IMG/VR virus record: IMGVR_UViG_3300035670_000213
Coordinates: 1-61,476 of that record
DNA length: 61,476 bases
DNA from: a virus
Direction: 5' to 3' (one strand)
Shown here: piece after piece, positions 9,078 through 17,699 of the stretch
Layout of the letters: the number at the start of each line of letters is the position of its first letter
Position numbering within the stretch: position 1 is the first letter of the stretch
Program-made: the position numbers and the translations under genes
The notes under the pieces: generated by a model
Told to the model about the DNA's origin: nothing
Database searches by the model: none
What the model saw: the letters and a program-made list of their open reading frames with translations, nothing else

Positions 9078-11604
9078 TAAGAAAACCAGATCGATTGCTG
9101 ATATAATTGGAGCTAGTAATAGAGAAGTAGCCAAAAATATCGATGCCCTTTCTTCTCAATTATCCGAATTAACTAATCTTATCATCGAAGATAGAAAGTT
9201 AAAAGAAACCGAATCAAAGAAAAGGTCTTCATTAGATCGTAGGATAGCGATACAGGATGCCAAACAAAAAGCCATAAATCTTGCATACGAAAGCGAGTTA
9301 AAAGAATTATCATCGGAAAGAAGATCAATTGGATTCAAGATTAATTCTCTCTTAGCAGAAGAGAAGAAGATTCAAGCAGAAGAGAAAAAGAAGTCGGAGG
9401 AGGAAGCCAGAGCATATACATCTCAAGCCGAAAAAGCATATGCTTCTGGTGATTTCGTAAGTGGTTTATTCTTGTCGTTTTTGGGTAGAAATGAACCTAC
9501 AAAGGAAGAACAAAAAGAAGCAGCAAAGAAAGAAGCCGCAGTAGAACGTGAGGCCCTACTAGGTGAGTTAGAGAAACAGAGAAAAGATCTAAAAGAACAA
9601 CAAAAGGCACTTCGTTCTGAACTTAAAACAGAATTGAAAAGTGGATTTGCTACTTTCAATAAATCGCTAATTGAATTAAAAGAAGACGAGACGGCTATAC
9701 TAAGAGATACTATAGATGACGTATCTAAAGAATCAATTATACCAAAAATTATTAATGTTCATATTGTATCACTCGATAAAAAGATACATAATAAGATTGA
9801 CAAATTAATAGATGGGGTAAATGAATTAAAATACACGAATAAGGGATTCGGATTACCTTTTACCGGAAATCAAATTTTTCCTAGTGGCAATTTACCAAAA
9901 GGAACCTCTACACTAGGAAGAGTCGGTCGTCTAGCAGGAAAGGCAGCTATCCCATTAACGATTGCTATGGGCGCATATGATGCTTTTATGGGTGGCACGG
10001 ATATTGGTGTCAATAAAATACTTCCTTCCAGACGTGGAAAAGAAACCACACCTATATCTCTAGCAGAAAGAGTTAGATCCGGAAAATCTTCTATGTTATC
10101 CGGATTAACTTTAGGATTCATTAGTCCAGAGACAATCGCAAAAGCAATGGAATCTCCTTTCGGTCAGTTAATCGAGAAAATGGGAAATATACTGAACCCA
10201 TTAATCGAAATACCTTTAATACTAGAGAAATTGTATGATAATTTACCTAGCGTATTGAAAACTAAACCAAAAAAACTAGAACCATCGGATATTAAGGCAC
10301 CGTCAAGAGAATCTTATGTATCTCCTTCAGTGAAAGAATCTATCGACAAAACATTCGAAGATCCTAAACTAAAAAACATGGTTCAGCAAATAATTATATC
10401 TGAATCTGGTGGTAAGAAAGATATCATAAATGCGGTAGGTGCTGCCGGATTATATCAATTTACCCAAAGTACTGCAAAAGATATCGCCAAGAAAACTGGT
10501 AGAGAAGATATCATTAGAGAAATCGAAGGCACAAAAATAATTAAATTTACTGAAGATCCTACAGTAAAAACGTTAAGTAAACAAGGAAAGAGTGAAGAAT
10601 TATCTCAGTATATAAAAGCAACTTATCCAGAATCAACTGCTGTTGCGGTGTCTAAACTATCAGAAGAACAGCAAACTGCAATGTACAAACAATTTCTTAG
10701 ACCGCTAATTGAGTATAAAGGTTCTGATATAGCAGTCGAAGATATTAAGTCATATGGATTCGCACCAAAATATCTTGATGCAGTAAAATCAGGAAATATG
10801 AATACTGTATTATATGACAGGGATAGTCAGGCATTTAAGTGGAATCCTGTGTTTGAAAAATGGGATTTAGATCGAAATGGATTGACTGCTCAGGAATTAT
10901 TGAATGGCGTTTCGTCTATGATGAAAAACAACCAATCAAATAATACAACCAAAAAACAATCCCCTTCTAAGATTACTCCATACGAATCCACTTCATCGGA
11001 AATCAAATCACTTGAATCGGATTATAATAAGTTGGGTAATGCTCCAGAAAATTCTGAGATGCGTAAAACTTTAGCGAAAAAAATACAAATCAACAGAAAC
11101 AAACTAGTGCAAATGGAAAAACGTTCTGATCTAAGATTCAAAGAAATCGATACTGGTTCGTTAGATTACAAAACGAAGTATCCGCAGATATACTCCGAGT
11201 TAGACAAAGAACGTTCGAATGAAATATCGAGTGGAAGAATACAGAAAGATATATATGGTAACCCTTTATCTGTAGCCGAAAGATTGCGTTATAGGCAAAT
11301 ATATGAAGATAAAACCGGATTATCTTCCTCTGAAGAAGGTTTATCTTACAATAAAATTAAAGAAAGAGTTAATGAAATATTAGTCCAAAATAACACACCT
11401 AAATCTTCGTCTGTTAATGTGGGGGCTGTGGTCGAAGATCGTCGAGCAATGGAACCAAGCAATACTTCACCAATGACTAGTATAAATGCACCGACAGTAA
11501 ACAATATATCCAATAACACTGTGTCGAGCGTTAGAGAAAAACCAAGAGATGTATTCTATCCAGAATCAATGTATTTACAGAGAATATTTGGAATACCGGG
11601 TTAA
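9061..11604 (+). CDS. tape-measure-like tail protein with lytic-transglycosylase-like motif
   Basis: 847 residues. Residues about 1-230 are charged and coiled-coil (E/K/A-rich with FGF hinges); about 290-370 is Gly/Ala-rich and partly hydrophobic, like tape-measure membrane segments. Residues 444-475 read IIISESGG, then NAVGAAGLYQFTQSTA, a soluble-lytic-transglycosylase/goose-lysozyme-like catalytic pattern with candidate catalytic E448. The remainder is polar and low-complexity. It directly follows the candidate tail-chaperone frameshift pair, the classical place of a tape measure. T4 gp29 is 590 residues and lacks a muralytic domain, so the assignment rests on context and composition. Confidence 0.65.
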   Translation: MAKKLSKKTRSIADIIGASNREVAKNIDALSSQLSELTNLIIEDRKLKETESKKRSSLDRRIAIQDAKQKAINLAYESELKELSSERRSIGFKINSLLAEEKKIQAEEKKKSEEEARAYTSQAEKAYASGDFVSGLFLSFLGRNEPTKEEQKEAAKKEAAVEREALLGELEKQRKDLKEQQKALRSELKTELKSGFATFNKSLIELKEDETAILRDTIDDVSKESIIPKIINVHIVSLDKKIHNKIDKLIDGVNELKYTNKGFGLPFTGNQIFPSGNLPKGTSTLGRVGRLAGKAAIPLTIAMGAYDAFMGGTDIGVNKILPSRRGKETTPISLAERVRSGKSSMLSGLTLGFISPETIAKAMESPFGQLIEKMGNILNPLIEIPLILEKLYDNLPSVLKTKPKKLEPSDIKAPSRESYVSPSVKESIDKTFEDPKLKNMVQQIIISESGGKKDIINAVGAAGLYQFTQSTAKDIAKKTGREDIIREIEGTKIIKFTEDPTVKTLSKQGKSEELSQYIKATYPESTAVAVSKLSEEQQTAMYKQFLRPLIEYKGSDIAVEDIKSYGFAPKYLDAVKSGNMNTVLYDRDSQAFKWNPVFEKWDLDRNGLTAQELLNGVSSMMKNNQSNNTTKKQSPSKITPYESTSSEIKSLESDYNKLGNAPENSEMRKTLAKKIQINRNKLVQMEKRSDLRFKEIDTGSLDYKTKYPQIYSELDKERSNEISSGRIQKDIYGNPLSVAERLRYRQIYEDKTGLSSSEEGLSYNKIKERVNEILVQNNTPKSSSVNVGAVVEDRRAMEPSNTSPMTSINAPTVNNISNNTVSSVREKPRDVFYPESMYLQRIFGIPG

Positions 11605-11617
11605 ACTAAATAAGAAT

Positions 11618-13690
11618 ATGCCAAAAACATTCAGAGATATAAAAGAAGAGTTACTATTGGAATATGAATTTGGGTTTCTTAGACCGGGGAAGACTCCATA
11701 TAGAAAATATGGTAGTAATACTAGTAGTGGATATGACCATACGGCATTAGCACAGAAACTTGGTTATAATTACGATAAAGAACGAGGAGCCGTAGAAAAC
11801 GCATTAATCGGTGGTAATATCAGATACTGGTACATACCGAAAGGTGATTTTAATGCACTGACACATAAATTCAGTGAAATCGCTAGAGTTGGCTACGAAT
11901 TCATAAATGAACCAGACCAAAGAGAATTGGTGAACAAACATCTAAAAAAGATTCGTGGAGCAAGTGAAATTATTTTTGATATATATGACCCAACAACAAA
12001 ACGACACAAATCACAAGAATTTCGCAGTGCCGAAGATGCTTTGAAATTTCTAGGAGAATCTACTGAACCCATGATATCAGAAATCAGAAAATCAGAGAAG
12101 ATTCTAGGTAAGGAAAAAAAACTAGAGGGTTACGGTCATGCCGCCGCCTTAAAGTGGATCAAAGATAATAACATAGATCCAGACACACATGCGGTCACCA
12201 TGACTAGTATCCCCAAGGTTGGTATCAATCCTGGTTCAAAATATAATACACCAATTGGTATTTACTTTTATCCGATGGAGTATTATATTAAAACAATCGA
12301 AAAAGAAGAAAGACTACCTTTCGCACACGGTGAAAAATATATCAACATCTTGAAATTCAAATCCAACAAGATACTAGATTTGTCTAAATATGATTCGGTA
12401 TTCGATATAAATCAAATCGAATCGCTCGCCAACAATGAAAAAGTTAAAGAACAAACAAAAGATTTCATTGATTTAAGTTATACTGGTTCTAGGACAAGAA
12501 CAGATGGCGGTAGATTGTGGTATGTGCTAATGGCACTTTCTAATTATCTATCCATATCTAAATCTAAAATATTCAAGAAATCATATAAAGCTTCTATCAT
12601 CTGGAACTGGTTGATTAGACAAATGGGTTACGATATTGTCATTGATCCGGATGATGAAGGCATTATACATGAAAATGAACCGACCCAAGGATTCGCAACT
12701 TCATTAAAGAGTATCCAGTGGGTGAAAACATTCGATAATGTCGATGACTATAGTCTTAGTCAAAGAAAAGGTATATTTATATTGAATGATCCAGATGCAC
12801 CAGATTCAGAAAAAATGGATATATTGAAGAACCAACCTGAACTAATAACTGGTATGAATAATCCATCTGATGTAATGAAGTGGGCGGCTATTAAATCGAG
12901 ATCATATATCATACAATTTATAAAAAACCCTACCGAAGAAATGCAGGAGTTTGTCGTAGAACGAGATTATAATAATATCAGATGGATATTAGAACCAACT
13001 CAAAAAGTTAGAAGGTTAGTTATTGATGAAACACTCGGTAATATATTCAATAAAGTAGCCACTTCAATATTTACTGAAGATGATATGATTTACGCTGTCG
13101 AAAAATACCCAGAATCAATTAGATATATGTATGAACCATCAGAAAAAGTTCAGTTATTGGCATTCAGTAAGATTGCACCACGAAATCTAGAATGGGTTGC
13201 AGGTATCATTTTTGATGAATTATCCGACAAAGTAAAGGCTCTAATAGCAGATAGATTAGAGAACAAAAACGAAACTACGTCGGTTCTAAAAAAATATTAT
13301 CATGGAACAAGCGATATATATCTGAATAATATATTAAAATATGGTTTAAGACCAAACAAAGAAGGTAAAATTTATATTACAACAAACCAATTAATAGCAA
13401 AAGTCGAAGCCTTCAATACAACATATGGTGATATGGGTTATGGTATTATGAAATGGCCACCTGAACCACATGAACTAAAATCTAAAGGTGTTGGTGGTAA
13501 TGCGATTGTCGTTGAATTAGAATTATCGAATAAAGATGTATCCAATATTAAAAAGGATAAAGAATATTTCGATGAAGATGAAGCATATTATATCGAAACA
13601 AAAATACCGCCATCCGCCCTTGTAACATCTAAAAATTACGGAAAAAATCCAACTAAAGATGTGATCGATTATGTAACTGGTGCTGAATAA
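11618..13690 (+). CDS. large protein with two ADP-ribosyltransferase-like regions and helical repeats
   Basis: 690 residues from ATG 11618; an upstream in-frame extension would run into the previous gene and is not preferred. Residues about 180-365 contain TPIGIYFYP and, near 351-357, HENEPTQ, which look like the STS-type and ARTT/ExQ-type motifs of ADP-ribosyltransferases. Residues about 410-545 contain repeats of the form I-x-x-I-K/L-N-P-T/S-E-E-x-Q. Residues 560-690 contain YYHGTS (H562), then a Y-rich strand and EAYYIETKIP, like the H-Y-E class. It may be a virion or early effector analogous in concept to T4 Alt, but substrate and activity are not evident. A strong terminator follows. Confidence 0.5.
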   Translation: MPKTFRDIKEELLLEYEFGFLRPGKTPYRKYGSNTSSGYDHTALAQKLGYNYDKERGAVENALIGGNIRYWYIPKGDFNALTHKFSEIARVGYEFINEPDQRELVNKHLKKIRGASEIIFDIYDPTTKRHKSQEFRSAEDALKFLGESTEPMISEIRKSEKILGKEKKLEGYGHAAALKWIKDNNIDPDTHAVTMTSIPKVGINPGSKYNTPIGIYFYPMEYYIKTIEKEERLPFAHGEKYINILKFKSNKILDLSKYDSVFDINQIESLANNEKVKEQTKDFIDLSYTGSRTRTDGGRLWYVLMALSNYLSISKSKIFKKSYKASIIWNWLIRQMGYDIVIDPDDEGIIHENEPTQGFATSLKSIQWVKTFDNVDDYSLSQRKGIFILNDPDAPDSEKMDILKNQPELITGMNNPSDVMKWAAIKSRSYIIQFIKNPTEEMQEFVVERDYNNIRWILEPTQKVRRLVIDETLGNIFNKVATSIFTEDDMIYAVEKYPESIRYMYEPSEKVQLLAFSKIAPRNLEWVAGIIFDELSDKVKALIADRLENKNETTSVLKKYYHGTSDIYLNNILKYGLRPNKEGKIYITTNQLIAKVEAFNTTYGDMGYGIMKWPPEPHELKSKGVGGNAIVVELELSNKDVSNIKKDKEYFDEDEAYYIETKIPPSALVTSKNYGKNPTKDVIDYVTGAE

Positions 13691-13700
13691 TCACGATCAT

Positions 13701-14045
13701 TTAATCAGGAATCTTCCAATCGCCACCATTCACTCTGCATTTAGTAATGGTGGCTTTTTTTCGTTCACCATCAATAATTACAGCAATCTCGAATTCTTTA
13801 CATTCGATTTTCTCTTCATAAGAACATTCTCGGGTTCCTTCGGTATAAGATCTCTCCTGTGTTTTCTTACCGATAACATATCCGATAACACCCGCACCGA
13901 TACCAATGGCTGCTGCCGCCCCAGGACTCACCCTATTATCATGTCTGTAATATCCCATTCTATTCGGGTAATACTTTCGATACAACCAATGTTCGGCAAT
14001 GAGAGAATTAGATAATACTAGAAGAACCAGAATCTTTGCTAACAT
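13701..14045 (-). CDS. small exported glycine-zipper protein
   Basis: 114 residues. A signal-peptide-like start (MLAKILVLLVLSNSLIAEH) is followed by a basic Tyr-rich stretch and then AAAAIGIGAGVIGYVIGKK, a glycine-zipper hydrophobic segment. The carboxy part has four cysteines. It is probably envelope-targeted; function unknown. Its last codons double as the stem-loop of the terminator for the convergent plus-strand gene. Its first 38 bases overlap the gene upstream. Confidence 0.7.
   Translation of the reverse strand: MLAKILVLLVLSNSLIAEHWLYRKYYPNRMGYYRHDNRVSPGAAAAIGIGAGVIGYVIGKKTQERSYTEGTRECSYEEKIECKEFEIAVIIDGERKKATITKCRVNGGDWKIPD
13722..13761 (+). terminator. rho-independent terminator for the ART-like gene
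   Basis: GCCACCATT (13722-13730) pairs perfectly with AATGGTGGC (13746-13754) and is followed by seven T. It lies inside the 3' coding end of the convergent minus-strand gene. Confidence 0.85.
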
Positions 14046-14337
14046 ATTTGTTGATATCCTTCGGGTTAATGATCTTTAAATCTATGATATTCTCAATACG
14101 AAAAGATCTATACTCACTCTTATTTAGATCGAATGCGGATATGATAGATCTATTGTCTTCTTTAATCTTGTCAGTTTTTTTCTCGTATACAGGAACGAAA
14201 TCAGAACTTTTCGTGCATAACATTGTTCTGATATCACCACATTTCTTCACAAAAGTAACTAGACAAAGATTGTTGTATAACTTCTTCAATAGATCGGTAC
14301 GATATTCTAGAAGTTCTTCTACGGTATCAAATCTCAT
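14008..14337 (-). CDS. conserved phage protein (DUF2693-like)
   Basis: 109 residues. LVTFVKKCGDIRTMLCT followed by AFDLNKSEYRSFRIENI is the pattern of a family of short T4-like phage proteins (DUF2693-like, WYL/SH3-type strands) of unknown function. The carboxy tail is Ser-rich. It overlaps both neighbours, by 38 and 4 bases, showing translational coupling within one minus-strand operon. Confidence 0.65.
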   Translation of the reverse strand: MRFDTVEELLEYRTDLLKKLYNNLCLVTFVKKCGDIRTMLCTKSSDFVPVYEKKTDKIKEDNRSIISAFDLNKSEYRSFRIENIIDLKIINPKDINKYVSKDSGSSSII

Positions 14338-14630
14338 CGATCACCCTCGAATTCAAGTAGAATTTGCTTACTGGCTGACTCATGATTCATGTTAATGAGA
14401 AGAATAATATTGTGAATTGCTTTGTAGAGATCCTTAGGATTTCTGCCTTCTTTCTTTCCGTATCGAGCTAGATACTCGATAGCATTGGAAATGTAGGAGG
14501 ACTCAGCATGTCCTATAGAAGCGAGTAAATCATTAACTTGAATTCCATTCCCGCCAACATAATGAGAGGAATAAGTTGATTCGATATATTTCTCTACATC
14601 AGATAAGATCTTCTTTTCATTGTACTTCAT
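14334..14630 (-). CDS. small helical protein, DUF3310-like
   Basis: 98 residues. The carboxy half, IEYLARYGKK then PKDLYKAIHNIILLI, resembles the DUF3310 family of small phage proteins often found with nucleotide-metabolism genes. Here it directly follows the dCMP deaminase gene. Family match is moderate and the biochemical role is unknown. Confidence 0.55.
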   Translation of the reverse strand: MKYNEKKILSDVEKYIESTYSSHYVGGNGIQVNDLLASIGHAESSYISNAIEYLARYGKKEGRNPKDLYKAIHNIILLINMNHESASKQILLEFEGDR

Positions 14631-14631
14631 A

Positions 14632-15138
14632 TCAAACTCCCCATAGATTATCTAGATCTTCTTTTTCTAACATATCACCGTTCATGTTATCCTCACCGTG
14701 TATCACGAGAGAAACTTTAGCTTGCCTGAACATCTCAATCGTTCTTGATTCGTGATCCTGATAAATAGAATCCGCTTTCCTGAAAGCATTTATATTCTTA
14801 GGTGAAATAATAACTTGTTTAATACCAGATTGAATAATTCCTCTTGCACAATCCACACACGGAAAATGTGAAACATACATCGTGCATCCATTTACACTAT
14901 TTCCCATTCTAGCTGCATTATAGATAGCATTACGTTCGGCATGTTCCACCCAATGATATTTCTCAGGTTTCTCCCACTTAATCGGATCGGATTCATTCAT
15001 TCCCCGGACCATTCCATTAAATCCGGTTGATCTGATTTCATGCTCGTTTCCGACTATGATAGCAGAAGTCTTAGTCTTGTCTTTCGATTTTATTGAAATA
15101 TAATCGAGTAAATTAATGAAGTATTCATCCCAAGTCAT
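14632..15138 (-). CDS. cd: dCMP deaminase
   Basis: 168 residues. The zinc site is complete: HAE at residues 66-68 and PCVDC at 93-97, the hallmark of the cytidine/deoxycytidylate deaminase fold. Length and the opening MTWDEYFINLLDYISIKSKD match phage dCMP deaminases, which feed dUMP for thymidylate synthesis. It overlaps the NADAR gene upstream by four bases. No thymidylate synthase is in this window; a dUTPase lies at 41858. Confidence 0.92.
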   Translation of the reverse strand: MTWDEYFINLLDYISIKSKDKTKTSAIIVGNEHEIRSTGFNGMVRGMNESDPIKWEKPEKYHWVEHAERNAIYNAARMGNSVNGCTMYVSHFPCVDCARGIIQSGIKQVIISPKNINAFRKADSIYQDHESRTIEMFRQAKVSLVIHGEDNMNGDMLEKEDLDNLWGV

Positions 15139-15635
15139 GTGTAGTAGATTAATCCTAGATCGTCACGAACTTCAGTTAGAACTTGTCCTAGCCAATTTGT
15201 TCCTTGCCATTCTTGGGGTCGAGTACAACGTGGGTCTTCGATTCCCATACCAATACCCCAGATTCTATCTGATGGCGAACATTCCACAAATTCACCCGGT
15301 TCTTCCATTAGGATTTTGAGTAATCCTCGATTACTTGTGAACTTAGCCATGTTACCCATATACACAAATGTCTTCGCTAATGAATTCCAAAGATCGGCAT
15401 CGAAGTTAGGAATCATTCTCCCTAATGCCTTACACTCTGCCGGATGTTTTGCGTTCAAGATATCATTTTCCAGTGGACCTTTGAATAAGCGATTCTTCGC
15501 CCACATCATGTACATTTCTGCATTCATGAACTCAATACCATCTAATACAAAATTGGCCGGATACCATTGCGAAAACACCCCACCGTAAAATAAGATATAT
15601 CCATCTGTTGCAATATAATTATTTGTGTATTTCAT
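15135..15635 (-). CDS. NADAR / YbiA-like N-glycosidase domain protein
   Basis: 166 residues. FYGGVFSQWYPANFVLDG at the start, then AEMYMMWAKNRLF, ILNAKHPAECKALGR and a closing GTNWLGQVLTEVRDDL are the conserved blocks of the NADAR (DUF1768, YbiA) fold. Members cleave N-glycosidic bonds in riboflavin intermediates or ADP-ribose-guanine adducts; phage-encoded members have been linked to reversal of DNA ADP-ribosylation. Its neighbours include cREC, SLOG and macro-domain genes. The substrate here is inferred only. Confidence 0.85.
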   Translation of the reverse strand: MKYTNNYIATDGYILFYGGVFSQWYPANFVLDGIEFMNAEMYMMWAKNRLFKGPLENDILNAKHPAECKALGRMIPNFDADLWNSLAKTFVYMGNMAKFTSNRGLLKILMEEPGEFVECSPSDRIWGIGMGIEDPRCTRPQEWQGTNWLGQVLTEVRDDLGLIYYT

Positions 15636-15691
15636 TTATCACTCACTCCACAACACTTCTTCTTCTTCACTTCTTCTTCTTTAATCGGCAT
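15632..15691 (-). CDS. possible 19-residue peptide gene
   Basis: ATG at 15689-15691 is preceded by AAGGATT, and the stop overlaps the NADAR start as ATGA. The product MPIKEEEVKKKKCCGVSDK is charged with a Cys pair. It may be a real minigene or only a coupling leader for NADAR. Confidence 0.35.
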   Translation of the reverse strand: MPIKEEEVKKKKCCGVSDK

Positions 15692-15701
15692 AAGCAATCC
15701 T

Positions 15702-16121
15702 TCAACTAAATCCTTTATGTGTTATCGGACCGTGTAAGTCAAGATAACTTTGTTCATCTTTGATTCCTTTTAGGATCGACTGGATTTGAAGAAATGGGAC
15801 ATAATGTTTCGTCGGATTGGGCGTCCCAAAATGTTCGGCGATAATATCACACATCCTCTTAGCACCAACAGGATTCAACGAATGAACTATACATGTATCC
15901 TTTGGCCACTTATCATTTTCTAACATCCAGAGAACGAAATCGTATCCGGTCTTCTCTTCTGTTTGTTTATCTTCGTAATGTTCTGGTGCCAGATCATGAT
16001 CCAACCAAGCTTCTTCGATTTCATACGAAGACATGATAGCAACTGCTTCGTCATAATTCTTGGCGATTTTCCAATTACCGATGAAAGGACAAGGACGTAC
16101 ATCGTCTAACCAAAGTTTCAT
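15702..16121 (-). CDS. cREC-like (cyclic-phosphate-processing receiver) domain protein
   Basis: 139 residues. MKLWLDDVRPCP, then YEIEEAWLDHDLAPE, GYDFVLWMLEN and IVHSLNPVGAKRM match the receiver-like cREC domain predicted to act on cyclic-phosphate nucleic-acid ends and often seen beside RNA-repair and NAD-related genes. The acidic pair LDDVRP and the DHD triad would form the metal site. It overlaps the next gene by four bases. The function is a family prediction. Confidence 0.7.
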   Translation of the reverse strand: MKLWLDDVRPCPFIGNWKIAKNYDEAVAIMSSYEIEEAWLDHDLAPEHYEDKQTEEKTGYDFVLWMLENDKWPKDTCIVHSLNPVGAKRMCDIIAEHFGTPNPTKHYVPFLQIQSILKGIKDEQSYLDLHGPITHKGFS

Positions 16122-16516
16122 GATTCGTATTTTTCCTTTAACTCTTTGAGTAATTGGCGCTCTTTTTCTTCTTTATCGGATTGGATTCGTGCTAAAATTT
16201 CTCTTTTTTTCTGCTCGTCATATTCAATCCGCTTCTGTTCCGCTTTTCGTTCTGCTTCGATAACCTCTTCGATGGGGAGAGTTAAATATTGTGTTGGGAA
16301 CTTAATATCATGACTATCATCATAGTCATAAAAATTCTCAAGTCTTACAGTAGTTTCGAAATTTCCCACAGAGACATCGGCAGCAATATACCGTTCGTCG
16401 CATCCGGGTTTTATTAGATTTCTAATTATGGCAACCTCTATTGCTATTTTTTTGCACATAGAGTCAATCACATTTTTCGATTCTATATAATCTCGAACTT
16501 GTTTTTCCGTTATCAT
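16118..16516 (-). CDS. unknown protein with carboxy-terminal coiled coil
   Basis: 132 residues from ATG 16514-16516, chosen because it forms an ATGA overlap with the upstream stop and has GGGG at a proper distance; a start five codons earlier is less well placed. Residues 1-85 are mixed alpha/beta without a recognised motif, and about 88-132 form a K/E/R-rich helix. It is translationally coupled within the SLOG-macro operon. Confidence 0.6.
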   Translation of the reverse strand: MITEKQVRDYIESKNVIDSMCKKIAIEVAIIRNLIKPGCDERYIAADVSVGNFETTVRLENFYDYDDSHDIKFPTQYLTLPIEEVIEAERKAEQKRIEYDEQKKREILARIQSDKEEKERQLLKELKEKYES

Positions 16517-16776
16517 TGTGATACACCCCATTCCTCATGACCACAATGGTCACATTTACTAATCAACTTCTTCGCTTTCGCTTCTTCGATATAACGTTCC
16601 GCTTCGAACGGTCCTAGCGCACAATGCACAGAACTAAGACGCTTAATCTTACCTTTTGAATTTTTTCGATAAGGAACATAATTCATATGATATGAACCAT
16701 ATTCATCTTCATATGATTCATTTTCTACATAGTAGATTATCTCTTCACCATTCTCAATTCGTTTGATTTCTTTCAT
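16513..16776 (-). CDS. small protein with C-terminal CxxCGH zinc-knuckle
   Basis: 87 residues. The amino part is rich in Tyr and acidic residues; the end carries CDHCGHEEWG, a plausible half zinc site. It overlaps the genes on both sides by four bases (ATGA), so it belongs to the same cistronic run. No family recognised. Confidence 0.6.
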   Translation of the reverse strand: MKEIKRIENGEEIIYYVENESYEDEYGSYHMNYVPYRKNSKGKIKRLSSVHCALGPFEAERYIEEAKAKKLISKCDHCGHEEWGVSQ

Positions 16777-17192
16777 ATAATAATCAATCTCTTATTAAGT
16801 ATAGCATCTTTTTCTGATAATGTCAACTTTTTGAGGAATTTTTTTATCGTATCTTCTGTTCCGCCTTTTCTGTCAGGCGATACCAAAGCAATTAATATAT
16901 CAGAATCTCTTGCTATCAATCCGTTTCTTGCATATGCAACTCTGGAATATGCGACTCTTTTTGGAACACCATCAGCCACCAACCTATAATACTCTTCCTC
17001 ATCCGGATTATGAATTATGATCGGGATACCACTCGATTCAGCAATAAATTCGGCGAATGCATCACCACCTTTTTTGCAACCACCAGAAACCAGAGTAATA
17101 TCATCATCGATGAAATCCGATAACGCATTTATCAAACCAATTACATCATCACGACCTGTTCGTTTTCTGGAACCTATGATACCGATATTCAT
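16773..17192 (-). CDS. SLOG-like (LOG/DprA Rossmann) nucleotide-binding protein
   Basis: 139 residues. MNIGIIGSRKRTG at the start, VSGGCKKGGDAFAEFIA in the middle and DILIALVSPDRKGGTEDTIK near the end reproduce the G-S-R, S-G-G-x-x-G-x-D and GGT(E/x)D motifs of the SLOG superfamily, which bind or process nucleotides including NAD-derived molecules. It overlaps the macro-domain gene by four bases. Confidence 0.75.
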   Translation of the reverse strand: MNIGIIGSRKRTGRDDVIGLINALSDFIDDDITLVSGGCKKGGDAFAEFIAESSGIPIIIHNPDEEEYYRLVADGVPKRVAYSRVAYARNGLIARDSDILIALVSPDRKGGTEDTIKKFLKKLTLSEKDAILNKRLIII

Positions 17193-17680
17193 CGTCTATC
17201 GTCGTATACAACCATAGTCACTTCGATGATATCTTCGGTTTCTTCGGCGAAGTCCAAGAGAATATCAATCACCCTCGATAAGCTTCCGCCAGCCAATCCA
17301 CACCCAATCTTAGGGAATCCGATAGATATCTTTTCTTGTATATCTTGGTTCTTCTTAATCTCGATTACTTCTTCTTTAATTCGTTTTAGTACTGTCTTGA
17401 ATGCATCATATTCAAACACATCACCATATCTAGAATAAGTGTATTGAGTATATGCATTGAATATATCAAACTTACCTGTATGGAAGGCGCTGAACGTCCC
17501 GAGTTTTTCTTTATCTGCAATCTTCGTCAGACGATCCACTTCTGCCGCACCGGGATATTTGATTGCAATTTGTCCTGCGATACCGGATCCCATCGCATGA
17601 AAACAATTACAACCATGCACAATAATATGGAAGTCACCACGCTCTGCTAATTCTAATAGATCGCCTCTGATAATTCTCAT
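17189..17680 (-). CDS. macro domain protein (ADP-ribose binding or hydrolysis)
   Basis: 163 residues, a single macro domain. MRIIRGDLLELAERGDFHIIVHGCNC contains the strand-1 and N-C pair typical of the fold (given here as two parts: RGDLLELA and VHGCNC), followed by AMGSGIAGQIA, the ADP-ribose diphosphate loop, and IGFPKIGCGLAGG, the second loop. Macro domains bind ADP-ribose or remove it from proteins and DNA (DarG-type). AAGGATT precedes ATG. It leads the operon with the SLOG, zinc-knuckle, coiled-coil, cREC and NADAR genes downstream. Confidence 0.88.
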   Translation of the reverse strand: MRIIRGDLLELAERGDFHIIVHGCNCFHAMGSGIAGQIAIKYPGAAEVDRLTKIADKEKLGTFSAFHTGKFDIFNAYTQYTYSRYGDVFEYDAFKTVLKRIKEEVIEIKKNQDIQEKISIGFPKIGCGLAGGSLSRVIDILLDFAEETEDIIEVTMVVYDDRR

Positions 17681-17699
17681 GATAATCCTTTATTTAAGT

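Noticed and set aside
13680-14015. Plus-strand open frame opposite the glycine-zipper gene.
   Set aside because: It starts inside the previous gene, contains a strong terminator, and the minus frame has a signal peptide and better codon pattern.
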